Shown here in pieces: positions 43,037 to 56,200 of a DNA stretch of 64,000 nt. This DNA comes from Dipetalonema caudispina (Eukaryota; Nematoda; Chromadorea; Rhabditida; Onchocercidae). Both the position numbers and the translations under genes were made by a program. Below the pieces are notes generated by a model. It was not told the origin of the DNA. It was given only the letters and a program-made list of their open reading frames with translations, and searched no databases. How positions within the stretch are numbered: the first letter of the stretch is position 1; the number at the start of each line of letters is the position of its first letter. Location: assembly GCA_013365325.1 (NCBI GenBank), contig JABVXV010000062.1, forward strand, positions 62,001-126,000, in the 5' to 3' direction.

Positions 43037-46000
43037 GATGCATTTTCCACTATGAATATTTTACATATTCCACATTAAAATATGAGTTGAATTTATAAAT
43101 TATTCTAAAATCGAAATTTGAGAACTATTTCAAACGCATATTCATAGCGTTGAACAACGTCTTGGTAAATTTTATTCAGAAGCAAGTGAAATCCTCTCGA
43201 ATTTATTGTTGATTACAATAACATATAATTGATTGTAATGAATTACTGTTAGCATAAGGAATTGATAATGGATTAAAATAAATTGGTTATGAGGTCGAGA
43301 AGTTGATAAATAGTACATTTATTTCGGGTAAGCTATTAGCTTTTCAGAAGTTGATACTAAAAAAAAAAAAACAACAACAAATCAACATCTTTCAGATTTT
43401 CAATTTCTATTTTAATCCTAATTAACTTTAATCAATTTCACTCATTTTGTACTTTTGTTTCCTGCATAAAATCTGGACAATTTAATGCTTTGTTCAATTT
43501 TTCTGGTAAAATGAACAGATAAATGATAATCATGATAACCAACAAAGCTAAAGAAATTAAATCTACCAAATACTTCTAATCGACTCATCAAAATCATTAG
43601 ATTTTCCCATCAAATTATAGAATTTATAACTTGTAGGCAATAGAATCATCGGAATTATCATTAAGTCTAATGCTGAGCAATGGATAAATGATGAATTTAA
43701 AAAAAAAAAAAAAAATTGGAAGGTTAAGATATGGCATTGGTCGGAGACAACTTTATTTATTGATGAGTAAAGATAACTATGAAAAAATTGAAGTATCGTT
43801 ACTAAATGAATGAATAGGCCTGTCTGCACACTAAAATCATTGTTTCTCTAAAACAGAAATAATAAAAAGAAAGGTATGGAAAAGATAAGATATGATAAGG
43901 ATTACAATAAATAAAAACATAATTTAATCATTTGGTACAGCCATATATCAATCTTTTTAGATTTAAGTGATCGTAGAAGAAATATTAATTTGAAATGAAA
44001 TATAAGATAATAAACAAAATTTACATAAGAAAGTATCGCAATTACTTCAATCAGATAAAGAAAGAGTTTAATCCATGTAACCTCTCACTTGATGGAAATT
44101 TCGTAAGGCTTTTTAAATAAAACATCTCATTGAAATTTTGACCATATTGAGAAAATGATAAACAACTGAGTAAAGATATAGCCAGGATAACGATCACTAC
44201 TGATATTACCACTATCATCGGTCATCATCATATTTATAACTTTCTCAATAAATTACCAAACAACAATTAATTGGAGCGTATCAACACTTCTCCACATCAT
44301 CCAACCGCGTCATATGCATTTACGACACTAACCGCGCTATGAACAAAGATCTGATGAGAATCGTAAGTTATACCAATCAGCGACAATTACAGCTTCCTTT
44401 TTCTCCTTCACCGATAATATAGCCTTTCTTTTCTTCATAAGATCAGCGACTGTAACCGTAATTATAGAATTTTCAACTTAATAGCAATTAATTGAATATT
44501 GAATGGTTAGAATGAAATTAAACAATTGATGGTGAATAAGAATTGATCGAAAATTGAACAATTGAACTATATAATGTACTCGCAACAGTTCAAAAACTTC
44601 TTTTAAATAAGAGACAAAAAAAAGGAAGAAAGGAAGAAAGGAAAAGAAAAGGAAAGAAAAGAAAGATTTATTCGAAATGATTCAAAATTGATATTTTCAA
44701 CTTAAAATGTGAAATTCAAAGTAAGATGATTGTTGATGAACGCATTTTCTACGCGGATCGGTAACAGCCGCTGATGTTTTCTGATCAGTTGTAAGGCTTT
44801 CATTTCAAAAAGGAAAAACAGTAGAAGAGTCAAACCTAAAATAGAACATATGGAATGATTTCGAATGAAAAGATGTGGTAAAAAGAGTAGAGGGAAAGGA
44901 AAAGCACAATAAGCTATTTATTAACTGCGAATAGATTCATAAACAATTCTTGGAAGTAAAAAAAAATTACTGCGATACTTAACGATTGCGAAGAAAGAAC
45001 TATCTCGATGGAATGAAAGTCAAATGATATAGTAAAAGTACACAATTACAACAACCCCACAATATTTATAGTTAATATTAATTGGTCTAAACTATATCAT
45101 ATCATATTGGAAATATGCATTTTCATCAGATAGGTTATTGATTTCTTAGATGTTGAAAATGAATGAGATGCAGATTGATGATTAGAGAATAAATAAATGA
45201 ATAAGGAAGGAATTGTTCAGAAATAAATGAAGATATAAGAATGAGACATTTGTTTAGCATTCTTTAAGCGTTAGAAAATGGTTATGACTTCACGGTGTAT
45301 TCTATTAGCGGGTCAAAGGTCAACCATTTCTATCCTTGACGAATCTTCAACAATTGAAGTTACTATCACAGCCAATAAATTGCACTCACATAGACACTGT
45401 GATTCATCTATTGACTCCTCAAATAATTTAGATCTAATTTTAAAGTAGGAAAGAGTTCATTCTAAAATTGCTTTGAATTTCCGATAATTATTAATCACAA
45501 ATTCGAGAAGTATGTGAGATTAATTTAAGGTGTAAAAAAGTGAGATCATTCTCGTGCTATCTTTAACCAAAAAAAGATATTAGCATGGAAAAGATCGGAT
45601 CGAATTGATAGAAATGACAAGAAACCAACTTTAGAAACGAAATTTTGCCAATTACACTCCAATAAATGCTACTGATTTGAGCAAACATAAATTTTAATCA
45701 TGAATCATCAAAATTGATCATCAAATCTTCCTCCAATTCTCTTTTGCAATTTTAGCATAACTGAACATATCAACATCTATCCTCAGACAATTTTGATGAT
45801 TTGAAATATGTGGGAAAAAATTTACAATATATTCATGTAAAGATTTGTATATCTTTTCGACATAATCGAAAATAAATTTCCTCTATAAATAATATAAACA
45901 ATAAATTGCCATATTTCATAGTTCATATAATTTACAATTAATCGATGCAGTAACGATGTTAGGGATACAATAATAGTAAAATGATTTGACCACAAGGACC

Positions 46001-47363
46001 AAAGGCCGGCAGGATGATGATGAAAAAAAAAGATGCAAGTGGTGAGTAGTTGTAGGCAAAGGGTCAATGTTACTAGCATCGGCAATACAGGAAAGAAATA
46101 TCGGCAATGCAATTGGTGCAACGATTCATAGAAATGTCTGGAATTGTTTTGTTTGTTTGTTTTTTTTTTTTTTTTTTTTTTTTCTTTTACAACAAGATCT
46201 GGAATTTATATTTTTGGGAAGCAATGGATCGACTAAACGAGATCACGATAATTCGAACAATAACAATCAATCAATTTATAATTTCCATAAAAATTAAACC
46301 TTATTTGTGATGTTATATTTTGGTCAATAAACAACTTTCTTTTTCTTTTTGTAATTTTTATAAAAATATCTAATAGAAAAGAAGAAAAATGACGAAAATA
46401 AATGATATTGCTAATATTATGCATAAAAGTATAGCAGCATTTTGGCATTTGCAAACAATCCATTATCAGGCAATATACTATACAATCAATAATTAATGCA
46501 TCCGAACTCTTAAGTATTAATAACTTCGAACTGTAATAATAAATTCTGCTGCTGTGAAAGATGATTAAGATAACAATAACAATGAAACGTGAAAATAAAA
46601 CTCCTCTTATTAGTAAAAGTTATTTTTATTATAGTTTGTTATCTACATTTAGCTAAGTAACTACCCAATCCATTTCATTTCGCTGTTGCATTTCGGATCC
46701 GGTTATCCTGAATAGAAGGACAATCGTCTTAGCTCTTCGATATCACATGATCAGGCCAACATCGATAAATCATACTGATCAATAAACAATTCTGATTGTT
46801 TGAAGCTTAAGGTTCGTCCCCATGAGGATTTGACGTGTGACCTTATACAGGCCTACTTTCTGGTACTGATGAATGTTCCAAGTCAATAAAAAAAATTTTT
46901 TTTCGATGACCTGTGATATGATGTACATTTTGGCATACCGCAATATAGAATGAGACTAACCAGCATATAAAACTAGATAATTTTCCATCAAAATGTCAAA
47001 ACTTCTGTTTCAAGTTTCAAGAGTCCTAAATAAATGAATCTAAAAACAAAAGGATAATTGTTTTGAAATTGTTGGACATCAAAAATCTCGATAGAAGACA
47101 CATTTACCATGAAATATAAGTTGATAAGACGCATCCTTACACGTAAGCTCATTAAATTACACATTAAAGATCCTTTTGATACAAGAATTAAAGTTTTGAA
47201 CAACTTGGGAATGCCTTTTTGTTTTGAATAGAGGACTTAGTTATTTCCATTCACAACAAGAGGCAGGAAGACACTGCGCAGGAAAGTTATGAGGTGAGAA
47301 ATAATCAGAATTTCACAAACACATCACAAATATAATTAATATAGCAAAAGATTTTAACTTCTG
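43037..47363. other. Intergenic region upstream of the RhoGAP gene
   Basis: About 4.3 kb between the RhoGAP start and the 3' end of the Alba gene. No convincing exon on either strand; the open frames at 43563-43829, 45822-46121, 46067-46310 and 46233-46463 are low-complexity. It should hold the RhoGAP promoter and possibly 5' untranslated exons. Present are a DR1 element at 45310, a T24 run at 46160-46183 and a moderately GC-rich stretch near 44270-44460. Confidence 0.65.
45310..45322 (+). promoter_or_regulatory. DR1 nuclear-receptor-type element
   Basis: GGGTCA-A-AGGTCA is a direct repeat of two AGGTCA-like half sites with one spacer base, the site type bound by HNF4/RXR-class nuclear receptors, a group much expanded in nematodes. 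It lies about 2.3 kb upstream of the RhoGAP start codon. The sequence fit is exact; activity is unknown. Confidence 0.4.
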
Positions 47364-48915
47364 TCATGATTTATCTTTAGATAACGACTGCTGTTTCTGT
47401 GTTTTATAGCTTTTTCTCGGTAGTCTATTCCATTTGTTCTGCCCTGATGTCCGCAAAAGCTTTGGTTTTCCTTGCAATGACCCTAATCCGTTTGGCATCG
47501 TCCCATTACCGGATGTAAATCCTGTTGTTTCAATAGAAGAACTCTGACAGCTGAAAAGTAGAATTATGAAAAGAAGTTGTAATAGACTGGAATTTATGAA
47601 AAAATTGTTGGGCAGAATTTTTTAAAAATCGATGGTGATGAAATAAACTAATGCACCATTCTGAGTAAAAACCAAATTAGAGATCTCCTTAGTGCAACAG
47701 TCGTTTAAGAAATCTTCAAATAAAACCTTTCATCGATGCAATCTTTCGGAAAAGGATCCTTGGAAATTAAAATATAAATCGTTGGAACGTCTACATGGAC
47801 GAGTATTCTGAAACATCAATAGTAAAATCTTTAACTGTCACAACTGGTAACTAATATTCTTTGACATTAACAAAGACAAAGATAAAAGAGTTTTCTCATG
47901 GCTTAATTCCCCCACGATTTCAACCCAAGTTACTGTTTAACAGTTGAGAAGCTGAGACGGTAATTAATACAACTTGGCAATTAATGATACTCTACTATAC
48001 ATACTTGCTTAAATTTTCAACTGTTGGCAACCAGGAATCGGTTCGCCGTGTAAACACTATTTTATTCCACTGATATAGCACTCCATCCTGTAAGCATCAC
48101 TTCCTTAAGAATAAATCATAACGCTTAAAAAAAAGAAACAGGACAAGATTTTTGATGTATTCTAACGTTATACTTTATAAGATAGTTGAAAATGAAAATT
48201 AGAAGTGAAAACAATTTCAAAGCGACTTTCAGATCGATTTTTAGCAATAAAAACAAGAGACACAATAAAGTCAAAGGAAAGGAAGGAAGAAAAGAGAGTG
48301 TGGATTGCATTTTTAAAAATGGAAAATGAAAAAGTGTTAGGACTAAGTAAGTTAGAACTGACCTTATAATTCCTTTTGAACACTTCCACGCATGAAATAC
48401 ATTTTGCCGTGGCTTCGCCAACTCCCTTGAAAATTACCATCCGACAATTTGCATCCTAAAATAATTAGTGAAATATAAATTACGGGAAAACTGTTATATG
48501 AATAAGGGAATTTTACACTTCAGAAGAATTTTAAACTTCATTATGAGAAACTGGTGGTGAAAACCATCAAAATTCCATTTTTTCAAAAACTGCTGAGAAC
48601 ATTTTGCCTTAGTGAATGCAAAATAAAATGGCATAAATTGAAGAACTAAATTAATGAAACAAAACCAATTGAAGAAACATGAAGTGCTGCTTATGGCACA
48701 TAGCAAATAAAAGTCAGAAATTGTCATAGCAATAATGAGTACCTTTTGAAGTTCAGGTAAAATCATACCTCAAAAAGTTTGTCCACAAAGGTGAGAATAT
48801 TTTTGAATTTAGTATTTTCCTTCACTATCATTTCCTTCGTACCAGTCGTTAATTCAGCCGGAAAAGGTGGCAAACATGGTACATTTATTTCGCTAGCTTT
48901 AATATAATTATCCAT
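47364..48915 (-). CDS. RPP25: Alba-domain protein, RNase P/MRP subunit p25 (RPP25)-like
   Basis: Five exons (minus strand): 48915-48769, 48455-48363, 48087-48005, 47807-47727, 47550-47364, all in phase, 196 residues, close to the roughly 200 residues of human RPP25. The Alba fold covers about residues 8-135: EMIVKENTKFKNILTFVDKL, MVIFKGVGEATAKCISCVEV with FKR following, then TRRTDSWLP and VDVPTIYILISKDPFPKD. These match the RPP25 pattern G-x-G-x-A-x-x-K, E-x-x-K-R, D-S-W-x-P and V-P-x-x-x-x-L-S-x-D-P. In animals RPP25 pairs with RPP20/POP7 on the P3 helix of RNase P and MRP RNA. The tail is Gly/Ser-rich and ends in a basic stretch (RLPRKSYKTQKQQSLSKDKS). The ATG at 48915 follows a CAATTTCAG acceptor-like site at 48943, a possible trans-splice site. 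An upstream ATG at 48966 is in frame. Confidence 0.87.
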
Positions 48916-49106
48916 ATGATAGATAATTATGAAACAATCCTGAAATTGCTGTATGATTGACATCACAAATTTAAATATGATACTTCATGCTGCATGCTTC
49001 AAAGGATACATAGAAGCATATACATGCTGATAACCTCTCATCTATGTCTTTTAATGAACCGATACTAAGTGAATAAAGCCTAGCAAGTAATTTCTTCTTC
49101 TTCCTG

Positions 49107-49138
49107 AGACAGAGAGAGAAAGAGAGAGAGAGAGAGAG
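49107..49138. repeat. (GA)n tract in the divergent promoter
   Basis: Interrupted GA dinucleotide run, about 190-220 bases upstream of the Alba gene start. Such tracts are common near promoters; no function can be read from it. Confidence 0.85.
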
Positions 49139-50007
49139 TGGGAGACTTCTTTGACCTCTAGCAAAGTGTTCATTTCACATTGTGTTGCATGTCAGCGAAA
49201 TGCAACATATCAGCACTTATCACTCGCGTGGTGGTTCGGTGATAAGGTCTATTGGTGTAGTGTTGGTAAGGAATAATAATTGGTGGGAGTAGTGAGAAGC
49301 ATCGCTCTAACAGTGAGGAAGTGGTTAACTAATAACTAATTAGGAAGTGACTAATTAGTGAAGAAACTACTTCAGAAATGAAATCAGCCATAGTTTTTTC
49401 TGTAAAACTCATTGCACTGTTGACCTTATCATCATTATCATTGTTGTCGTCGCTGTCGGTACCAACAACGTTAACATTCTTATCTTTCTTATCGTTATCA
49501 TCGTTACGAATTCGTATAATAATATTTATGTTTATTCAAGGCTATAGCATCGAAATAAACGCGTCGCATTTAAATTGCGAGGTCTTATCACCTTGTCATT
49601 TGGCAAGCTGTGATCGCTTGCATAAGCTACTTATATTAATAAATCATTTCAATAAGCTTGTTTATTGTGTTTATCATAGTCTTAATCAACATTACTAGTA
49701 ATGGGTAGTCACTATAGTTTTAAAGTAAGCACGTTATCGTGAAAAGTATGCTTGTTATATAATATCTCGAGACGAAATATTATTTTGTTTGATGCGGAAG
49801 TTCTTCATGTTTTTACTAGTTTCCGTTATTATTACAATACTCCGCTCCTTTTTATTAATTCTAAAAATCTCGAAAATACGAGGCTTAAGACTTTGAAAGC
49901 ACGAAACTTTTACTCTGATTCTTCAGCTCGTAGTGTCTTTGCTTCTGTATTGGAGTGTAGTTTAAGATGCTGCTGATAATTGCACTGCAGGATTTGATAT
50001 CTTACAG

Positions 50008-50139
50008 CAGAAAATTAGGGAAATTGTCTCTAAACTGTATGGGTTCGACGAATACAATGTTGGCTTAGAAACCATCGCAAAAATAAGTGGATTCATCCAT
50101 GAATCCTATGATGTTTTTTCATATTGTAAGTTAGAGTGA
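50008..50139 (+). CDS. Unassigned coding-like exon just upstream of vps-50
   Basis: After a good acceptor (CTTACAG) an open frame of 43 codons runs QKIREIVSKLYGFDEYNVGL, then an ETIAKISGFIHESYDVFSY segment, to TGA at 50137. Amino-acid make-up is protein-like, with no low complexity. A possible 5' exon is MGSHYSFK at 49701-49724, which ends in a GTAAGC donor with matching phase. I recognise no family. It stops about 110 bases before the vps-50 ATG, a spacing typical of nematode operons, so it could be a small upstream gene. It could also be a non-coding 5' exon. Low confidence. Confidence 0.3.
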   Translation, partial: QKIREIVSKLYGFDEYNVGLETIAKISGFIHESYDVFSYCKLE

Positions 50140-50248
50140 TTTCAGATTGTTGTGAAAGAAGCATGACATCAAAACGGCTGCTGTTTGAAAATGATTACCA
50201 TGCTTATTTAAAATTGATCAGTTGAAACAGCCACTGAACTAACTGAAA

Positions 50249-53200
50249 ATGAGGAAGTCCAAATTAATACAACTTGGCCGAAATGACGAGGATGAACTTG
50301 CAACGACTGATGTAAGCTTTTTAATTTCACACCGGAATTCTTTAATTTCAAAAACATATTGAGATCGAATTGCCTAAACGCTGCTCTCGCTTTTCACATA
50401 CTACTAGCAATATTTCAGTGAACTCAGTTTCTTGTCAAACTTGTATTTTTCCAAAATTTCCTCGTTCTTGGCCTATATAGATCACTTCTAAATAATTTCT
50501 GAAAGTCAGCAGTAAATTGAATGGAAGGGTACAGCAGTCGGCTTAATAAACTCCGCATCATTATATTATTATAAAGCATTAAATTAAGTGGTCGACGAAT
50601 CTTCATGATAAACTTTACGAATTAACACTTTCAGATGGATTCAATGGATAACGTAGTCGTGGTTCGAGATTCTTCTGGTCGTGGGTCGGCTAAATCTACG
50701 ATTGTATGTTTTTTAGTTTTTCCGATGCTAACTGCTTTATGCGATGACTTCGGCTCATTTGGAAATAATTTGCAGTTACAAACTCGTGCTTTGTCAGTCA
50801 TAGATCCGATTAAGGAGGCGGAAATATTAGAAAGTATCGAAGCGGCATATTTCATCAACGAAGGATTCGATGCAATCGATTATGAACTGAAAGTAAATTT
50901 TGTGGAAAATTCCTCAATTTCAAGTTTAGGGAAATGAAGAGTTCTGCAGTTTTAAAATTTTCACTTTCAGATTTTTTTTTTCAATCATTATATAATTTAG
51001 AAAGTTATGGATAGGGATATTTTGCCTGAAGATCTGATTGGAGAAATGGACAAATTAAAACAACAATTACAAGTTGTTTCTAAACGAGTGTCGGCAATGA
51101 TTATGCAGGATTGGCCATCTTATTCATCCCAGCTTAAAGATATCGGTGAAATCCAAAAAGATCTAGATAGTATCCTTTCAGTAATGCAGAACATGCGAAA
51201 GTTAGTTTTCTTTTATATTGTTGAGCATCTTGCAATATCTTTACTTCGAGTCATTTTATCTCACGCAACTCATGTAATATTTCGTGCCAGCCAGTTTTCA
51301 CTTACTGGAACAAATTGTTTACCTTTGATATTTTTATACTATCTTAACATAATGCAGAGTGATATTCGTCATATTTATCAGCTATGTATGTGCATAGTTT
51401 CTTATTAAAGTAAAAATTCAGAAAGTTCAATCTATCGTAGATAGGTTTCCCTGTGTAAGTGATGCTCGTTCTTTGAATAAAATATTTCATTCTTATTTTC
51501 ATCGCAGGAAACTTGGTCAAGCGAAACTTGAAAATCAAAATGGTCTGGAAATAATCGCAAATTACAGAAATCGAATATTTTTGAAGAAGATGCTGTCGTC
51601 CCTTAAGGGCATTAAAACATTATATGAAGTGCAGTTCCAGATTAAGGACCTTGTTCAGGTCTGATGCTGTTATCCTTATTTTTGTAGTGTTTCCCTTAAT
51701 TATAATTTGTGGCTCTACTTTCGGTTCTACTTATGCAGTCGTTTTCAATTCAGCGGACAGATGGTTACCAACAGTATATTAATTACTGCCTTTTTTCTTA
51801 CAATTGTTTTCAGGAAGAAAATTTCCCTGCAGCTATTAGTATGTGCTATGAAGCACAGAAAGCTATAGTAACTTTTAATCGGTTCAACTGCGTCAAGTAA
51901 TAATTTTTTTTAATTTCAAAAATAAAGGATAATGACTTCTTTATCAAATATCTTATGTTGGTCATCCCTTATCCTTTTTCGGAATAAACAAAATATTTTT
52001 GACGAGTTCTTTATTGTATTATATGAGACGGTCAAAACATTAAATGAGGTTGCAAATCTAGACGCAAACTCGCATTCGAAAAGAAAGTTGAGGAAGACCG
52101 TTTAAAATAGGGGAAGTGAAAATTTTCAGAGAATTGGTTTCCCACTTTTGTAAATAAATAAATAATTTTGTATATTAAAGCAAGGCATTTTTATGTGAAG
52201 TAAAATATCTGTGTAAGCATCTTAAAATCAACGTTTAACAGTTTTTATGTATTTTTTCTGAGTTTAATTTCTTAGCGGGAAATTATTTGTAGAGAGTTAT
52301 CAGCAAAATTATATGAAGTTTTGGAAGACATCGAAATAAATTTGGACAATTGTTTGGCATCAATGACGATTTTATTCAGCGTTGATCGTTACTCATCAAT
52401 CTATACTGCTTACAAACTATTGGATAAAGTTGAGGTAATAGATCTATTTTCTTATTTTCACATGCTTTTTTAGCTTTGCATGTGCCAAGTGGAGTCTTAC
52501 TCGTACAACTTTAAAAAGTTCAGTGCTTAAGTAGCATGTGAAAATAATAGAAATAACACCATTTGAATGGCAATGATGATGGAAGTACTTGGAAAGACGT
52601 ATTTTTAAGATGACATGCTCCATAGTGCACTAGAAGTACTGCAAATTCCTATTGTTCATTTGATTTTTGTATTAATGGTCTTTTTAAGGGGTGTGCAATG
52701 AAAGTGATTGGCTTTACTCATGCTACTTTGGAAAGTTCGGCGAGAACTGTTGTCATTGATAAGATATTGTCGATGAAAACTGAAGCAAAAATTGAAGAAT
52801 TATCGTATGAGCAGCTTTGTGAGGTTTGCTTTAACCCATTTGACGACAGTATTTTAATTCAGTCTTTTTAATTTTGCTGATTTTACGCAGGTTTCTTGCA
52901 GATTGTGGATATGGGACAGATATTAGACTGTGTGCGTGAGTTAGGATTTGTTATTTGTAAAGTGTTGTTCACATATCATTCCATTTTGCTTTTCCATATA
53001 GATGAAGATGAAAGGTTGGAATATACACACGAAAAATGTGGTTGGTTAATTCACTGGTATTGTTTTATAACTCAGACGCTAAGTTTTCTAGATATTTCTT
53101 TGAACTGATGGACTATTTATCACTGATCGGCTAAAATGCAATCAGTTTTATCAATATCTTTTTGATTGCATTTATTAGATGATAATTTCTCCTAATTATA

Positions 53201-56200
53201 TTTTATAGTTTATCGTCCATTACTAATTATATTCTAGAAAATGTGGGCATTGTCCGTAAGATTCTCGTGGATTCCTTATATTCTATTTTCAAGACTGCAT
53301 CAATGAAATTCAATACTTTATTATATTGTCATGATCTTTCGCTTCTGAAAATCGATCAATTTCTAGATATTATTGAAATGTCAAACCGGTTAGTTTTCAA
53401 TTATGACTTCTCTACATTTTCTTTGCAAACGTTTTGAATTTCAGTTCTTCAAAATTCTCTTTACTCAGCGCTATTATAGGTAGGTTTTGGTTTTAACAAC
53501 TTAGCAATATCATGCAGATTTACTTATTTGCTAGCAATGTACGCATTGATTTATGAATTTCAAGATTCAAGCAGTTTGGTCGTACTTATTTTGGCAATAA
53601 TTGCGGTGAAGTCACGATGTCATTGGAAAAGCAGAGTCATCAATATTTTAAGAGGTTTGTTGTAAACGTGTAATTCAGTCGAACAGCTTTATGTGTTTTT
53701 TATTTAGATTTCACTATGAACGAATGGATGAGTTACGCATGTTTTTGGAAAACGAAGCTTTTGCTTTGTGTCCAGTGCCGTTACAGTTCACTCTGTTCGA
53801 TTTGCAGGTGAAATATCTAATTTTACATTATTTTTCATTTCAAAGGTTATGTTTTGCAGCATATTTTCGAGACTAGCGAATATTTGCACAAGGATAGCAG
53901 AAATGCAGTAGTACTGCATTAAACAATATTAGCGGATGAGCACGTAGCAGTTTTAAATTAGGGAGCTTTGCTGTGGTCCGATTTTGTTAAAAATCATTGC
54001 CGAATTGGTAAACAGGAGCACAGAATTTCAAAACTTACATATTTTTTGGTTTAAGGAATTCAGTTTCCTGAAAGAATCGAGTAAATCTAGAGGAGAGCTG
54101 GGTTCTTCTGTACATTCTGAATCTGATCTGGATTTGGTCGAACCCTTGGATTTTCAGATTCTTCAACCGACCGACATAAATCCTTTCATGGTGGAAGTTG
54201 CAGATATGGATTCGCCTGTTAAAGTCAGTGTTTATCTGTATGATCTTTGCATTATGGTGCTGTTAATATCTAGGAATTTATTACATGTTTCTTATGTTTC
54301 AAACTTATATCTTCAGGATGTAGATATCACCGTTATTACAAGTGTAAAGAATCCGTCGAACGATGATACGGATAGTGACAGGTAAATTTTTTCATTTTTG
54401 CAATCCCTGTAAGACTAGATAAGATCGAATGTTCTAGTTCCGGCGATCTTTGCTCGTTTCAAGTTTGCCTTTTCTGTCTTTTTTCATAAGATAAGGAGGT
54501 ATGTTCTCGAAATAATTTGAAGTCATTGGGAATAAATATAGAGTAGAGAGAACTGCAGTGATATAAATTGCTAATACCACTGCTCGAAATTCCATACCAT
54601 ATAAAAAGTGCCATTGAACGGAACTTAATTTTTGTTTTTTTCTTTTTGTTGACTTTTTTTTTAATGAAGAGTCTTTCAGTCACTCATTAAGAAAGCATTT
54701 TTATTTTAATTTTTTCATTTCATTCATAGATATGGTGTGGATGATAGTTTCTCACAGCTAGCTCCAATTCTTTGTAACGCATCGTTGAATCTTTTACGCT
54801 TTATTGGTTTGCTTTTATTTGGAACTTAACTTTATTACCATTTTTTAATGTTTGACTCCGTTTCAAACTTTGCTTTGTTCATATCTGTTACTGATAATTT
54901 AGGGAAGTACATTCGAATGACTTATATGCTTCACTCAGTTGCTGATCAGGCTGTAAACGGTATTTTTGAACTCTGCAGCTATTTTTTCTATGCGGTAATA
55001 CTTTCTTTTTTTCAATTTAATTTTATTTATTAAAACGAGAGACTTTACTTTGTCGGAACTCCAGTCACTGAATTCTTATTTAGTATTTTTTTCCAGGTAT
55101 ACTCGTTTTTCATATCAAATGCACATAGTGTTACCGATTCTTTTTTCTCTGCAAGCTTAAAAAATGTTGTGGACAATTTAGAAAGTGATTTATTCAGTGG
55201 TGATTCAACTTCAAAAGGTGCAAGCGTGAGTTGGATTCCCTTTTATTATATTGCGAATATATTTTTGACTATGGTATTTTTGCTTCTTGTCTTATGTTCA
55301 CATTTCACTTTTTTTGCTTTAATGCATCTTTAACTTCAGTGGTGGTTTTTTCCTTTTATTAGATTGCAAATACATATATTATAATGATAATTTAACCTTT
55401 GAATGTTGGACTCACAAAAGTCGATAAACATGCACGAATTAACATGTTTACTTTTTTACTTAGTATCCTACTGTATAACTTTTTCAGAAATGTAAATATT
55501 TTCCATGTAGATTGTTGCAAGATATTAAGCTTGATTCGGGACCCAGTTATGCCTTACGTGAACGCATTGTTGGCGCTGAATCTGTGTAAGTAATGTTATT
55601 TTTTAACAGTACTTTTTTTACTCTTTTTACTATTTTTTCTACTCTTCCCATTAATTATCCGATGTTCCCTGTTAAATCCAATTTTTTCAAAATTTCCAGG
55701 AATTTTATTTCTAAACAACTTGATCTCATTCGTCCAGTCATCGAATCGTTGGTTAATCGTAATGTCGTGGAAAAGTATTATACAGAGGTAATATATCTTA
55801 TGATTGCATTCATGATACAAATACCTACTCGTGATTTCTGATGTGCTCAGCATATTAGTTTTTTCTTATATTAAGAGAGTTCAGATCTTGGCTGTGATAC
55901 CAGAAATGAGAGAATGTATATATGGTTGTGCAATAAGTCGTTTAATCGATTATGACTGGTTTGTGAATGATATAGTGGCAACGAAATGGGATATTGGTCA
56001 ACTTCAATCGCAACACAGTACCTATGTTGATAATATTTTACAGGTATATTTTTTCTGCTCCATTAACTTTGCTTCAATTTTTACTTTCTAGGCAAGGATA
56101 TATAACATTATTCAAATCTTTATTATGCTTCAGGCCCAGGATTTTGCATCCCTTAGCCTCCCTAAGACGCAACATTCTGCAAATGCATATTTAAAGAGCA

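Larger units (their letters stand above)
48916..50248. other. Divergent promoter region between the Alba gene and vps-50
   Basis: 1.3 kb between two oppositely transcribed genes. A GA tract at 49107-49138 lies about 200 bases upstream of the Alba start. A plus-strand frame at 49378-49698 begins with a hydrophobic Leu/Ser stretch coded by CATTAT-type repeats, and so only imitates a signal peptide. A frame at 49752-49976 is unassigned. A better coding-like exon at 50008-50139 is listed separately. Confidence 0.6.

Noticed and set aside
49378..49698. Secreted protein with signal peptide
   Set aside because: The hydrophobic start is the translation of a CATTAT/CGTTAT-like repeat. There is no support from splice sites or family, and the rest of the frame is unremarkable.
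50631..50858. Minus-strand open frame of 75 codons
   Set aside because: Antisense shadow of vps-50 exons 2-3.
53446..53479. Possible small vps-50 exon after a TTTCAG acceptor
   Set aside because: In the phase set by the previous exon it reaches an in-frame TAG before any usable donor. The acceptor at 53563-53564 gives a continuous frame that aligns with syndetin.
55876..55884. Alternative acceptor (TTAAG) adding three residues to a vps-50 exon
   Set aside because: The acceptor GTTCAG at 55879-55884 has better sequence and gives the same segment length as human VPS50.
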